A stretch of 64,000 bases of DNA from Hirundichthys speculiger. Lineage: Eukaryota; Chordata; Actinopteri; Beloniformes; Exocoetidae. The position numbers and the translations under genes are program-made. Below are positions 11,684-22,492 of this stretch, piece by piece. Every line of letters starts with the position of its first letter. Within the stretch, counting starts at the first letter, position 1. The notes beneath the pieces are model-generated. The model worked only from the letters and a program-made list of their open reading frames with translations, did not search any database and was not told the DNA's origin. The stretch covers positions 1-64,000 of the forward strand of contig JAGFBZ010002037.1 of NCBI GenBank assembly GCA_018398805.1, given 5' to 3'.

Positions 11684-13041
11684 CTCTTCACTTCCTGCTC
11701 TTCAGCGAAGGCGGACCCTTTTCTGTGAGCTCCTTTCCCTCTATCTGATCCTCGCTGCTCTTTGTCTTGTCTGCGTGTTTTTGGAGCCTCATACGGATAA
11801 TATCTGAATATCTAAATCTCTAACCATGGATTTGGTCAGCTGGTCCCTCAACGCAATTGATCAAATTTTCTCGACGAAGACGGAGGGAAGAGGAGAGCCC
11901 TCGTGTCCGGATGGAACACACGCACCGGGTACGTTCAGGATTCGTGGTCGAAATGGCGACTGAACTGCCAGGCTTCTCTGTTCATCGAGGACGCTGAAGA
12001 TGTTTACATATTTGGATTTATGATCACGGGATTCCTGCTGTTTGGAGTTGGCGGATACCTGATGTATCGGAAAATAAAGCGCACGGATGCTGCTATTCCG
12101 GACCTGTTGTCCGTGTGCGTGGCTGTGAGCCGTGCTGTGAGTGCCTAGAATGTTAATATAGACGAGATGAATCGGAAACTGGATGTGATTCACGCGTGAG
12201 TCACAGACAGCTGATGATGCATGAACTTATGGGGAAAATTGATAACAACCTGGGAAAACTACATGCACAGCTTAGGGAGAACTGACATGAATAATTCGGA
12301 CTTTTGGATGATTCCCACGAGAGGAAACCAGCAAAGGACTCAAGGCAGGCAAAAATTCATTGTCAGCCTGACCGAAAACAATCTCTCTTATCTGAATCTG
12401 GCTCCCCCGAGCGGCCTTCAAGGCCGAATTGAAAGAACTCTCCAAGGTCTTATCTGAAGAAGGCTCTGCCCCCACCACGTCCCCCCGCTCCATATGCTTT
12501 CCCCGAGTCTCAACGTCCTCGCTGGATCCTGGTGTACTCCCCCCACGTGGGGCGGAATGATTGCGCTGCGTGCCACCGGCTGCGCGTGCACGGGCCGCTT
12601 GGCGGAGACACTTGCCTGACCCATCTGATGTCTTAGTAATAAGTTTGTTATGCTTGTGCTGAGGTTTTTTTTTGAGAATCCCACAACATGTGCCTCTGAT
12701 CAAGGACATGTTGTGTGAGACACCTTTTTTTTTATCCTCCCCCCCCCCCCCATCCCTTATGTGATCATATTTTCTTCTGCTAAAAGTGCCCTGGGCAGAG
12801 GGTGGTGTACTTGGGCATCTATGGGCACTTGTGGGTGCTTGTGGGGTGCTTGAGTGTACTGCTCTCTGGCAAGGGTAGAAGCGCCGTTTATGGCTGCTGC
12901 CCCAAGCACTGTTGACTCCTGTCCATATGTTGTTGTTGTTTCTGTATGTTTCTCTTGGACGGTTTACTGGGAAGACAAATTTCACTGTGTTGGGACGCTG
13001 GCTCAGTGATGATAACAAATCTGATTCTGATTCTGATTCTG
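11684..13041 (+). mobile_element. Retroposon with (CTGATT)n tail, inserted in L2 endonuclease
   Basis: A 1358-bp insertion interrupts the L2 endonuclease frame between VVYRPP and GAYLEFLSEL. Flanking ACCT occurs at 11680-11683 and 13042-13045. The right end is an ATCTGATTCTGATTCTGA hexamer tail, the kind of short-repeat 3' tail seen on fish LINE-mobilised elements, so it is read on the plus strand. It has no reverse transcriptase. It carries a damaged small ORF for a single-pass membrane protein (11826-12148) and more coding-like sequence to about 12457. A poly-C run (C15) lies at about 12739-12753. The mobilising LINE is unknown; Rex1-like is a guess. Confidence 0.7.
11826..12148 (+). pseudogene. 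Small single-pass transmembrane protein ORF carried by a retroposon (frameshifted)
   Basis: From ATG 11826 one frame reads MDLVSWSLNAIDQIFSTK and continues to a proline/glycine-rich stretch (CPDGTHAPG). At about 11930 the reading frame shifts, and the other frame (start 11903) continues with YVQDSWSKWRLNC and then a clear transmembrane segment (VYIFGFMITGFLLFGVGGY) followed by a basic stop-transfer MYRKIKR, ending at 12148. Beyond the stop, sequence in other frames still looks like a helical tail (MHELMGKIDNNLGKLHAQL at about 12213-12270). The layout suggests an ancestral protein of roughly 130 residues: short N-terminus, one membrane helix, cytosolic helical tail. I do not know its function; I have an impression that similar unnamed fish proteins exist. 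One frameshift and later stops break this copy. Confidence 0.5.
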
Positions 13042-14090
13042 ACCTGCTGGTGCTTATCTGGAGTTTCTGTCTGAGTTATCAGATTTTTTAGCTGGTTTAG
13101 TGCTCAGCTCAGACAAAGTCATCATAGTGGGTGACTTTAACATTCATATGGATGTTGACAGTGACAGCTTTAAATTAGCCTTTACATCTCTCTTAGATTC
13201 ATTGGACGTCTCACAAAAAGTGAAAGAACCGACTCACGGCTTTAATCACATTCTTGATCTGGTTCTCACCTATGGTATAGATACTCATCACTTGTTAGTG
13301 TCGCCGCTGAATTCTCTTCTCTCGGACCACTTTTTAGTTACATTTGAGTTCAGCATTTGTGGCATTAAAACAGAAAATGAAACATGTCATTATAGCAGAT
13401 GTCTTTCTGAAGATGCTGTGAATAATTTTAAGGAGGTAATTCTCTCTCATCTCCCTATGGTGGAATATGATAGAATAGCTGAGGGCAACGACCTACCTAA
13501 GTTACATTCAGCCCTGGATGCGGTTGCCCCTCTGAGGAAGAGGGTTTCTTATCTTAGGAGCTCAGCTCCCTGGTATATTGCACATGCTGAAGCAGAATGC
13601 ACGTAAAATGGAAAAGAGGTGGTACTCCTGTAAATCTGTGGACTCCCATCATGCCTGGAAAGATAGTTTAATAGTCTACAAAAGAGCCCTACGCAGAGCT
13701 AGAACATCTTTTTATTCTTTGTTAATAGAAGAGAACAAACATAACCCACGTTTTCTGTTCAGCACTGTAGCCAGGCTGACAAAGAGTCACAACTCTGTTG
13801 GTCCATGCATTCCTGCTACTCTCAGTAGTGAAGACTTTATGAGCTTTTTTAGTGGGAAAATAATCAAAATTAGAGATGAGATTGGCCAGGCCCAGCTGTT
13901 GGCGGCTGTGGACGTCCCTGCAGCTTCGTTGATTTCTTATGTTTTTGATTCGACTCTGGACTGTTTTTCTCTGTTTTTCTCTCTCCGGCCTCTCTGAGTT
14001 GACCTCAACTATCAGTAAAGCTAAACCATCTACATGTCTGTTGGATCCCATCCCAACTCAGCTGCTCAAAGATTTTATGTCCTCTATTGG

Positions 14091-14512
14091 TATATGTAAT
14101 GTTAAAAATTGCATTTTGAGCTTAAGTGCTGTGTCATGAGTCCATGACTTCTGGTCTCGATTCCTGTGTGTTCGAAGGCCACAGTTTTGTTATCATTCTG
14201 GCTCCAACAAGTCTGCTAAGTTTTGATGCGTAGACGTCTAGAGAACTTATCCAAGGTCCTGATGTTTTCATGTGATGTTTAAAGGCAACTGTTTCCTACT
14301 GAGACTTTGTCATTCTGAACTATCCAGCATTCTGTAATGACCTCTCTGAATTTGCATGCAGACTTGGAGAATAAAACTCCATTTTGCACCTCTGTCAGTT
14401 GTCAGTGCTTTGTTTAACAACCGAATTGACTGCATCACCAGAACACAATTAGAGTATAATTTGAGTGTATTCTGATGAGTAAGATATGCCCAAATTTTAA
14501 CACAACAATATA
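14091..14512. mobile_element. About 420-bp insertion with imperfect inverted ends in L2 reverse transcriptase
   Basis: It separates the RT blocks ending SSIG and starting LDQINLSLQL. Ends TATGTAATGTTAAAAATTGCA and, reversed, TATATTGTTGTGTTAAAATTT are imperfect inverted repeats with TA at both edges (14091-14092, 14511-14512), suggesting a Tc1/mariner-type MITE. An AATAAA at about 14371 could alternatively suggest a solo LTR. Class uncertain. Confidence 0.5.
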
Positions 14513-15936
14513 TACATTTTGGATCAGATTAACCTATCTCTACAATTAGGATATGTACCACAGGTTTTTAAAGTTGCAGTCATTAAACCTTTGCCCAAGA
14601 AACCATCCCTTGATCAGGACATCTTGGCAAACTATAGACCAATATCCAAGCTTCCATTTGTCTCTAAAATTCTGGAAAAAATAGTTGCTAGCCAGTTAGG
14701 AGAACACCTGCTTAGAAATGATCTATTTGAGGTCTTTCAGTCAGGGTTTAGAACTCATCATAGCACAGAAACTGCACTGATTAGAGTCTCCAATGACCTC
14801 CTCATGGCCTCAGACAATGGATTAGTTTCTGTCCTTGTTCTGCTGGACCTCAGTGCTGCTTTTGATACCGTTGATCACAGCCTTTTGCTGCACAGATTAG
14901 AGCACACTGTTGGAATTAAAGGGACAGCATTAGGCTGGTTTAAGTCATACCTATCTGACAGGTTCCAGTTCATCCATGTTAATGACGTTTCTTCTACACG
15001 GACTAGGGTCTGCTATGGCGTCCCACAGGGTTCAGTCCTGGGACCAATCCTTTTCACTTTATACATGCTGCTCTTGGGAAAAATTATCCAGAGCCATGGC
15101 ATAAACTTTCATTGCTATGCTGATGATACGCAGCTGTACTTATCTATGAAACCAGAAGAAACAAAACCTTTGGCTAAACTTCAAGGGTGTCTTAATGACA
15201 TTAAGTCCTGGATGTCCTCTAACTTTTTGCTTCTAAACTCGGATAAAACAGAGGTTATTGTCTTTGGTACCAAACACCTAAGGAATGGATTAATTGGGTT
15301 TACACTGGCTTCCAGCACAGCTGTGAAAAACCTTGGAGTAATTTTTGATCAGTATATGTCATTTAAGCAGCATATAAATCAGGTTTGCAAGACTGCCTTT
15401 TTTCATCTCCGAAATATTGCCAAGATTAGGAGCATCCTCTCCCAGGGTGATGCTGAAAAATTAATCCACGTGTTTGTTAGTTCTAGACTGGATTATTGTA
15501 ATGCACTGTTAGCAGGATGTCTGAAAAGCTCCTGAATAGCCTCCAATTGATCCAGAACGCAGCAGCGAGGAATCTGACAGGAATCCGCAAGCGAGATCAC
15601 ATCTCTCCCGTGTTAGACTCCCTCCATTGGCTTCCAGTGAAATTTCGAATTGAGTTTAAAATTCTGCTTCTCGCATATAAGGCCCTTAATGGCCTAGCTC
15701 CTCGTTATTTACAAGACCTGATAGCATGTTATGCTCCTAATAGAGCTCTCTGCTCTCAGAGTGCAGGATTACTCATCGTTCCTGGAATATCTAAAAATAG
15801 ATTTGGAGGACGGGCCTTCTGCTACCAGGCACCTTTTTTATGGAACCAGCTACCAGTTTGGGTTAAGGAGGCTGACACCATCTCCATATTTAAAACTAAA
15901 TTGAAAACATTTTTGTTAAATAAAGCCTACAGTTAG

Positions 15937-16678
15937 TCTAAACTATAGTGTGTAGGGGCTGATAGTTATAGCCATAGTTGTAGGAGCTCAGACTGGAGTA
16001 AGCTCGTCTTAATCACAGCTTCATCATAGTTATGCTGCTATAGGCCTACGCTGCAGGGGGACGCCAACATTGAGCTGGTGTCTCTACTGCTCTTCCCCCT
16101 TTCCTTCCCTTTCCTCCCTTCCTCCTCCTCCAGCTCATTCATAATTATTTGGGAGCACCTTGTTACTGTAGCTGTGCTCCATATTCTTTACTTTCCTGTG
16201 GTTTGTTTTTTTTTTTCCTTTTTTTCTATGTATTTGCAGGCCAGAGTTTCCTGGGTTTCATGCTGACTTGCAGTTCCTCTTGTCCCTCCCAGGGTTCTCC
16301 TCCACTTGTGTTTGGGGTGCCGACTGGCGTGGTGGTCGGCGACCTGGTCCTCTGGCCATCTCATCCCAGTGCCGCTACCTCCATCTGTTTGTTTATGTTT
16401 ATGTTTATGTTTATATGGTCATTCTATTTAGTCATTTGTGTGCTCTCCTCTCTCTGTCCTACATCCTCTCTCTGTCCTGTCTCCCCTCTTTTCTTTCTCT
16501 ACCCGGCTGGCCTTCAGCAGGAAGGTCCCCCCATATGATCCAGGTCCTGCTCAAGGTTTCTTCCTCTTAAAGTGGAGATTTTCCTTGCCACTGTTTGGCT
16601 TAAAGGTTTTTTTCTCCCTCCGTGGGAGTTTTTTACTTGCCGTTATCATTGGTTGGATTTAATACTATAATTTTAGTT
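15937..16678 (+). other. L2 copy 1 3' untranslated region
   Basis: Pyrimidine-rich sequence (CTTCCTCCTCCTCCAGCTC, CTCCACTTGTGTTTGGGG) that also occurs in reverse in L2 copy 2 (16679-17760), confirming it is L2 3' UTR. Overlapping ORFs in it on either strand are not coding. It ends TAGTT (16674-16678), the target duplication of the second L2. Confidence 0.8.
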
Positions 16679-18447
16679 CAATTCAATTCAATTCAATTTT
16701 ATTTATATAGCGTCTGTTACAATGACAATTGTCTCTAGGCGCTTTACAGAGACCCAGAGCATGACCCCCGAGCAAATATCATCAACTAAGATTATATAAT
16801 TAAATCCAATCAATGATAATGGCAGGTAAAAAACTCCCACGTAGGGAGAAAAAAAACCTTTATACCAAACAGTGGCAAGGAAAAACTCCACTTTAAGAGG
16901 AAGAAACCTTGAGCAGGACCTGGCTCATATGGGGGGACCTTCCTGCCGAAGGCCAGCCGGGTAGAGAAAGAAAAAGAGGGGAGACAGGACAGAGAGAGGA
17001 TGTAGGACAGAGAGAAGATGGAGGACAGAAAGAGGATGTAGGACAGAGAGAGGAGAGCACAGAAAAAGTAAAAATAATAATAAAGAAGTAGTGGAATTGT
17101 TGTAGGGTGAATGCAAGCGAGCTATGGAGGGCCCTTGGGCGTGTGGTCAGCGTAATGAGCCATGATAGGCTCTTGAGTATCAGTAATGTGCGGGTGGGGT
17201 GTAGGTGAGGTGTGTGAGAGAAGGGGGAGGAGGGGGTTTGGGTTTAAGAAAAGAGAAGGGTAGGATTTCAAGCAAAAGGATGCAATATATAAACATAAAC
17301 AGATGGAGGCAGCAGCACTGGGATGAGATGGCCAGAGGACCAGGTCGCCGATCACCACGCCAGTCGGTACCCAAACACAAGTGGAGGAGAACCCCGGGAT
17401 GGACAGTGGATGGAACTGCAAGTCAGCATGAAACCCAGGAAACTCTGGCCTGCAAATACACAAAGAGAAAAGGGGGCAGAAACAGCACAACAAACACAGG
17501 AAAGCAAAGAAAATGGAGCACAGTTTCAGTAGCAGGGTGCTCCCAAATAATTATAAATGAGCTGGAGGAGGAGGAAGGGAGGAAGAAAGGGAAGAAAAAG
17601 GAGAAGAGCAGTGGAGACACCGCTCAGCAGATCATGCTGGTGTCTCCCTGTAGCGTAGGCCTATAGCAGCATAACTATGACGAAGCTGTGATTAAGACGA
17701 GCTACTCAAGTCTTACTACTACAACTATAGTTATAACTATTAGCCCCTACACACTATAGTTAAGACTAATTGTAGGCTTTACTGAACAGAAATGTTTTCA
17801 ATTTAGTTTTAAAGATGGAGATAGTATCAGCCTCCTTAACCCAAACTGGTAGCTGGTTCCATAAAAAAGGTGCCTGGTAGCAGAAGGCCCGTCCTCCAAA
17901 TCTATTTTTAGATATTCCAGGAACGATGAGTAATCCTGCACTCTGAGAGCAGAGAGCTCTATTAGGAGCATAACATGCTATCAGGTCTTGTAAATAACGA
18001 GGAGCTAGGCCATTAAGGGCCTTATATGCGAGAAGCAGAATTTTAAACTCAATTCTAAATTTCACGGGAAGCCAATGGAGGGAGGCTAACACGGGAGAGA
18101 TGTGATCTCGCTTGCGGATTCCTGTCAGCACCCTCGCTGCTGCGTTCTGGATCAATTGAAGGCTATTTAGCGAGCTTTTCGGACATCCTGCTAACAGCGC
18201 ATTACAGTAATCCAGTCTAGAGCTAACAAACGCGTGGATTAATTTTTCGGCATAACCCTGGGAGAGGATGCTCCTAATTTTGGCAATATTTCGGAGATGA
18301 AAAAAGGCAGTCTTGCAAACCTGATTAATATGCTGCTTAAATGACATATCCTGATCAAAAATAACTCCAAGGTTTTTCGCAACTGTGCTGGAAGCCAGCG
18401 TAAATCCAGTCAATCCATTCCTCAGGATTGACTGGATTTACGCTGGC
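16679..18447 (-). mobile_element. L2-clade LINE, copy 2, 5'-truncated, inserted tail-to-tail in copy 1
   Basis: Reads on the minus strand: 3' tail (TTGAA)n at 16679-16700 and 5' end at about 18447. The flanking duplication TAGTT lies at 16674-16678 and 18448-18452. The host L2 3' tail interrupted at 16678 resumes at 18453 with ATGATATTTGCTCGG. About 1.77 kb remain: the last third of the RT ORF plus the 3' UTR. The 5' end carries a short inverted duplication (18393-18448). Confidence 0.88.
17766..18413 (-). pseudogene. L2 ORF2 C-terminal fragment (after the RT catalytic core)
   Basis: A 215-codon open frame starting MTGFTLASSTVAKNLGV and running through FFHLRNIAKIRSILSQG, FVSSRLDYCNALLAG, LQLIQNAAARVLTGIRKRDH and LHWLPVKFRIEFKILLL to KTFLFSKAYN. 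This is the thumb and C-terminal region of the L2 polymerase, matching 15290-15936 of copy 1 closely and without its frameshift. The catalytic YADD part is absent because the copy is 5'-truncated. Open by preservation, not expected to be a gene. Confidence 0.85.
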
Positions 18448-18448
18448 T
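18393..18448. repeat. 24-bp perfect inverted repeat at the 5' junction of L2 copy 2
   Basis: Arms 18393-18416 and 18425-18448 are perfect reverse complements (starting AGCCAGCGTAAATCC and ending ATTTACGCTGGCT) around the 8-nt loop ATTCCTCA. The left arm is normal L2 sequence (compare 15297-15320). The right arm is an extra inverted copy directly next to the target duplication. Confidence 0.92.
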
Positions 18449-18570
18449 AGTTAATGATATTTGCTCGGGGGGGGGGGTGATCTGGGTCTCTGTAAAGTTT
18501 CTAGAGACAATTGACATTGTAACAGATGGTATTCAAATAAAATTGAATTAAATTGAATTGAATTTTTAGG

Positions 18571-18851
18571 CCCCATTGCCACTGAACCACCACTGCAGAT
18601 CTGAGCAGACTGTGGTCTTGGAATAATCATTAAGATTTCTTTTGACCAGCAGATGGCACTAACAACCAGTTCGCAAACATCTGCAAACAAGGCAAGTGGT
18701 TGCAAAGAAAATCGCTTATGTTCAACCACTGACTGGAAAATTCTGAAATAAATCACCAATCATGCTGACATATCCAGCTACATTCTGCTAAATTTGGTGA
18801 CTCCAATTAAAAAATTAGGTGTCATAGGTGTAACGTTTGATTGGTCTAAAC
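18571..18851. other. Unassigned sequence and start of dispersed repeat
   Basis: No gene seen. Sequence from about 18780 (TGGTGACTCCAATTAAAAAA) probably belongs to the same dispersed repeat that continues at 19334. Confidence 0.4.
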
Positions 18852-19325
18852 CAGTGGTTCTCAAACTTTTAATACTGCGTACCACCTGAGAAACTATTCA
18901 GCTCTCTGAGTACCACCATGATGACCAATTTTAAAATATAGCCATATATGCCTTCTCAATTAGCTTTAAACACACAGATGTTTACTCCTCATTGTGGTTA
19001 TTTATTACCTGAATTGTTACCTTACTGAATCAGACATTTACAACTCTGTCCAACAATTTTCACATACTCATACTCTCATACAGAGCAAAATAAACACTCA
19101 AAGGTTGTTTCATCTGCACTGCAACTGAATAACTTCAGTTGCAACTTTAATTATCTCAAGCTACACATTTTGTTTGAAACGTATTTATAATGCATTGCAT
19201 GTTTCCTATTTCTTTTTTAAGTAAAATTTGGAAAAAATGTGGAAAGTCATGACGTTCCCCCACGTACCACCAGAGAGCGCTCACGTACCGCTGATGGTAC
19301 ACGTACCACAGTTTGCGCACCACTA
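18852..19325. mobile_element. Non-autonomous hAT element, family 4 (Charlie-like ends)
   Basis: Starts CAGTGGTTCTCAAACTTTT and ends GTTTGCGCACCACTA. The 8-bp flanks are GTCTAAAC (18844-18851) and GTCCAAAC (19326-19333), 7 of 8 identical. Internal words GTACCACC and ACGTACC recur near both ends. 474 bp, no coding capacity. Confidence 0.88.
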
Positions 19326-19333
19326 GTCCAAAC

Positions 19334-20756
19334 AAAACACAAATTAATGAGGTGAGGATGGACAATGTTTGTGGTGAGTTTTAATTTGATCGGACATAGT
19401 TTGTCAGAAATATGATCATCAGTAATGATTTTATATTTTGAAAAATATAGTGGTGGACTTCTGAACAGACAATATGTTGCAGTGTATTAAATTGCTTTAG
19501 TAAAAGGCATGTGATCATTCAATCTCACCTCCTGATGACAAACGGGTGATTTTTTATGAATTTTTTTATTTGCAGTGACAAAACCATCAACTTCTTCTCC
19601 ACAGTGAATAATGCTGGAACTGTTGGGCATCCTTACGTGAAACTTTATATCATGCATGAGGACACTTATGAGTATATTCTGGTCACATCTCAGGCTCATT
19701 TGGTAAAGCACAAAGTAAATACCGGACATGAAGCGACCACAATCATGTTCCTCTGACCAGATGGTGGTGCTATGGAGTTCATCATGTACATTTGTTTGGA
19801 GTGGAAGAATCATCAAACATATGGATTTTGGGGAAGACTAGACAATATATGTGCAAGTGAGAACAGCTTTTCCATTCATGACGAGACATTGAACTCATGG
19901 CGACACCCTTTGGGAGAAAGTTAGTTTCCTCTGTCAGTAATCTCTAATATCTTAACTTCTGATTCACCAGGTTTGAGGTGTGTCAGCTTATCCTACTGGA
20001 AGCAGGGATGCCAAATACAAAACATGACATTTCCTCTTGCCAACTACAACCTTTCCTGAATATTACACTGTAGATATGTTCAAAATGGGACTACAGTCAT
20101 ACTCAGTAGTTTTGGACCAGATTAAACAATGTATGGAGTTACAGCCCATTTCTCTTTCATGGTGAGTCTCCAAAATGACATCAAATTTCGCCGAAACACT
20201 AAGGTCCCGTCCTCAGGTAACAAGTTATAAGCTTTGCAAACTTGAATCAGCCACGTGTATAGATTGAGTACAAACAATATGAAGACAATTTGACCAAATC
20301 ACTAGGAGGAATTTTATTAAAGTACGAGGCCTGGAAATAGCCAAAATACTGGAAAAACTGCATTATCCATAGAAAATAGTGGATTTCCTGTGTGAGTTGA
20401 GAGCAAGCATACAAAAGAATTTTTGGTAGGTCGGTAGGTAGGTCTTAGGCTGATACATCAGTCAGACTATATAGATGAAATATAGGTGAAAAGATCTATA
20501 CAGGTAAAAAAAGGTGGGGCTGGTTGATAAACTGAAAGCAGGTGGCGCTATTGAGCCTGTTTTTGTATGCCGATGCCTGAAACCCATAAAAGCATGTAAT
20601 TTTCACACAACACTAATGTGTGTGCAAAATTTTGTGAGTTTTCCAGGACATTAAGACCCCCCAAAAGGCAATTCATTCAGGAGAATAATCATAATAATGA
20701 TAACAAACATTCAAAATATAATAGGGTCCTCACACCCTCTGTGCTCAGGCCCTAAT
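19334..20756 (+). repeat. Dispersed teleost repeat with hairpin 3' terminus
   Basis: The right end (20699-20756) is a single diverged copy of the unit tandemly repeated at 1-866: AACATTCAAAATATAATAGG then GGGTCCTCACACC...GTGCTCAGGCCCTAATT. Internal blocks are shared with 9640-10020, 25540-25860 and, reversed, 62773-63520. ORFs here (for example 19487-19816) are not supported by any family resemblance. Confidence 0.7.
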
Positions 20757-22075
20757 TAAGGACTGAGGACTGAAAACAAATACATATAATGACATTCATT
20801 TTAATGTAACAAACACATATAGGGTCAGTTTTAAATTGGCTACAATGTATTAATCAGTATAATTAATTAAATTAACCATATTCAGGGGAAACTTTCAAGA
20901 ATTTATGTCAAAAGCCAAACTTAAATTCAACTCAAACTTGAGTACAAAAGCAACTTTTTGGCTTTTTTTGTTAGGGTTCACTGCAGCGGAACATTGTCTT
21001 CCACATAGCACCAATACTTTTATCTTCTATTACATGCTGCCTTTAAGAAAAATCATTAAGAAAAACCCTTTACTGTTACCAATTTTACTGTTATGAGAAT
21101 GATACTCAACTGTATTTGTCCTTCCAACAATGTCTTTTTTCTTCATTTGGAAAAAACTGAAATTATTGTAATTGGTGAGATGCATTTTTGAACCGTACAG
21201 TTAATTTAGACAACATTTCCTTAGCCTCTAGTTCTACTGTTTGAAATCTTGGTGTAATATATTTATTTTATTTTATTTTATCAAGCCCTGTCTATTAACG
21301 GTCATATAAAACGGGAAACAAAGTTAGCTTCCTTTCATTTGCATAATATTTGGAAAATTAGACACATCCTGACTCAATTCAATTTTAAGTCAGTTTAATA
21401 ATGCTTTATTCTCAAAGGGAAATTAATTGTTGTAGTAGTTTTCGTGATTTAAGTCTCTTTAAAGATTCAATGTAGATGGTTATAGCTGTGTGCAGAAAGA
21501 ATTTCCTGTTGTAGTCTGTGTTGCAGTGGATCTGTAGAAACTGACTTGAAGGCACCTTGTTGATGAATTACTATATTGTGAAGAGGATGCTCAAGGTTGT
21601 CCGTCATGTTTTTTTTATTTTATGAAGTATCCTCCTTTGCACCGTCAGCTCCAGAGTCTCCATAGAAGTCCCTTAGAACACAACTAGCCTTCTTGCTGGT
21701 CCCCCAACAAATGACTGCAGATAGGATTGCACTCTCCACAAGACTTATGGGTGCAACATAAATGCAACATTTTACTGCAAACACTGAAGGACCTAAGCGT
21801 CCTCAAGAAGTAAAGTCTGCTCTGTCCCTTCTTATAAACAGCATCACTGTTGCATCTCCACATCAATATGGTTTTATTTCCTCCATCATGACAGGATACT
21901 TATGCCACCATGGTATACTTCTTGTTCACAACTTACTACACTTATGTTCGTTCCACAATATCATAATTCTTTCAATAACACGTTTTTTAAATAGTATTAA
22001 CCCAAATTAGCTGTATCTACCAACTTAATTATTAACTGAACATGAAGAAACATCTTTAATTCAAGTACACACAAT
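20757..22075. other. No gene seen
   Basis: AT-rich. A short (TTTTA)n tract lies at about 21259-21280. A degraded LINE-like stretch may sit at about 20990-21220 (ATGATACTCAACTGTATTTG resembles the block after YADD in L2), too decayed to annotate further. Confidence 0.45.
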
Positions 22076-22492
22076 CAGGGCAGGAATTTCACGGCGGCCA
22101 CAGCGGCCATGGCCGTCGTAGCCCTCCTTCTTGGCCGTGATGCCCTTCGAAAATTGGTTGCTTAACGGCCACTGTGGCCTTGGTGCCCTGCTCTCTCCCC
22201 TTCCTTCGGCTATCATCAAGTTTGCACCGTAGTGCCCATCGGTAGGCCTACCTGTATTAAAGCTAAACAATCGGAGCAGAGGTGTGTCCTACTGCGAGAT
22301 CCTTCCATAACTCTACCGCACAGCATCTATTTCCATCAGCGTTTTGCTGTGGGATAAACAGCACAACGATACCACGAAGACGACATTAAAGGTAAGTGTT
22401 CAAAAAGCCATCTGTTTTCTGGATCAAATAGCTTGTCAATGAGCATAAGGACTTTAAAGATTGAACCCAGGACTATAATACGTCAGGTCAGG

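Larger units (their letters stand above)
11330..15936 (+). pseudogene. L2 ORF2: APE endonuclease and reverse transcriptase (frameshifted, interrupted twice)
   Basis: Endonuclease blocks run GLLNVRSLGSKSLLIND and LSETWL (about 11370-11470), VVVYRPP (about 11660-11683), then after the 1358-bp insertion LSSDKVIIVGDFNIHMDV (about 13105-13155) and LLSDHFLV (about 13318). The reverse transcriptase follows: PIPTQLLKDFMSSIG up to 14090, a second insertion, then from 14519 INLSLQLGYVPQVFK, ANYRPISKLPF, SGFRTHHSTETAL, LLDLSAAFDTVDH, GVPQGSVLGPILF and the catalytic HCYADDTQL with YADD at 15116-15127. The C-terminal region (LQLIQNAAARNLTGIRKRDH, LHWLPVKFRIEFK) continues in another frame to the stop at 15936. 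It would nick DNA and copy L2 RNA by target-primed reverse transcription, but several frameshifts plus insertions make it non-functional. Confidence 0.9.
10030..18570 (+). mobile_element. L2-clade LINE, copy 1, long but broken, with three later insertions
   Basis: A near full-length LINE. From about 10030 there is a 5' UTR, then an ORF1 with esterase domain (10301-11097) and an ORF2 with endonuclease and reverse transcriptase (about 11330-15936). The long 3' UTR runs to 16678 and, after an inserted L2, resumes at 18453 and ends about 18570 with a TTGAA-rich tail. Insertions: 11684-13041, about 14091-14512 and 16679-18447. Removing these restores continuous L2 sequence order. The exact 5' boundary and target duplication were not found. 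L2 assignment rests on the reverse transcriptase blocks and on the GTCTCTGTAAAG...TTGTAACAGA 3' tail. Confidence 0.85.

Noticed and set aside
12272..13018. 248-codon minus ORF
   Set aside because: It runs antisense through the retroposon's non-coding half and its poly-C tract; no domain.
16078..17666. Multiple 60-150-codon ORFs on both strands
   Set aside because: They lie in the pyrimidine-rich L2 3' UTRs present in both inverted copies.
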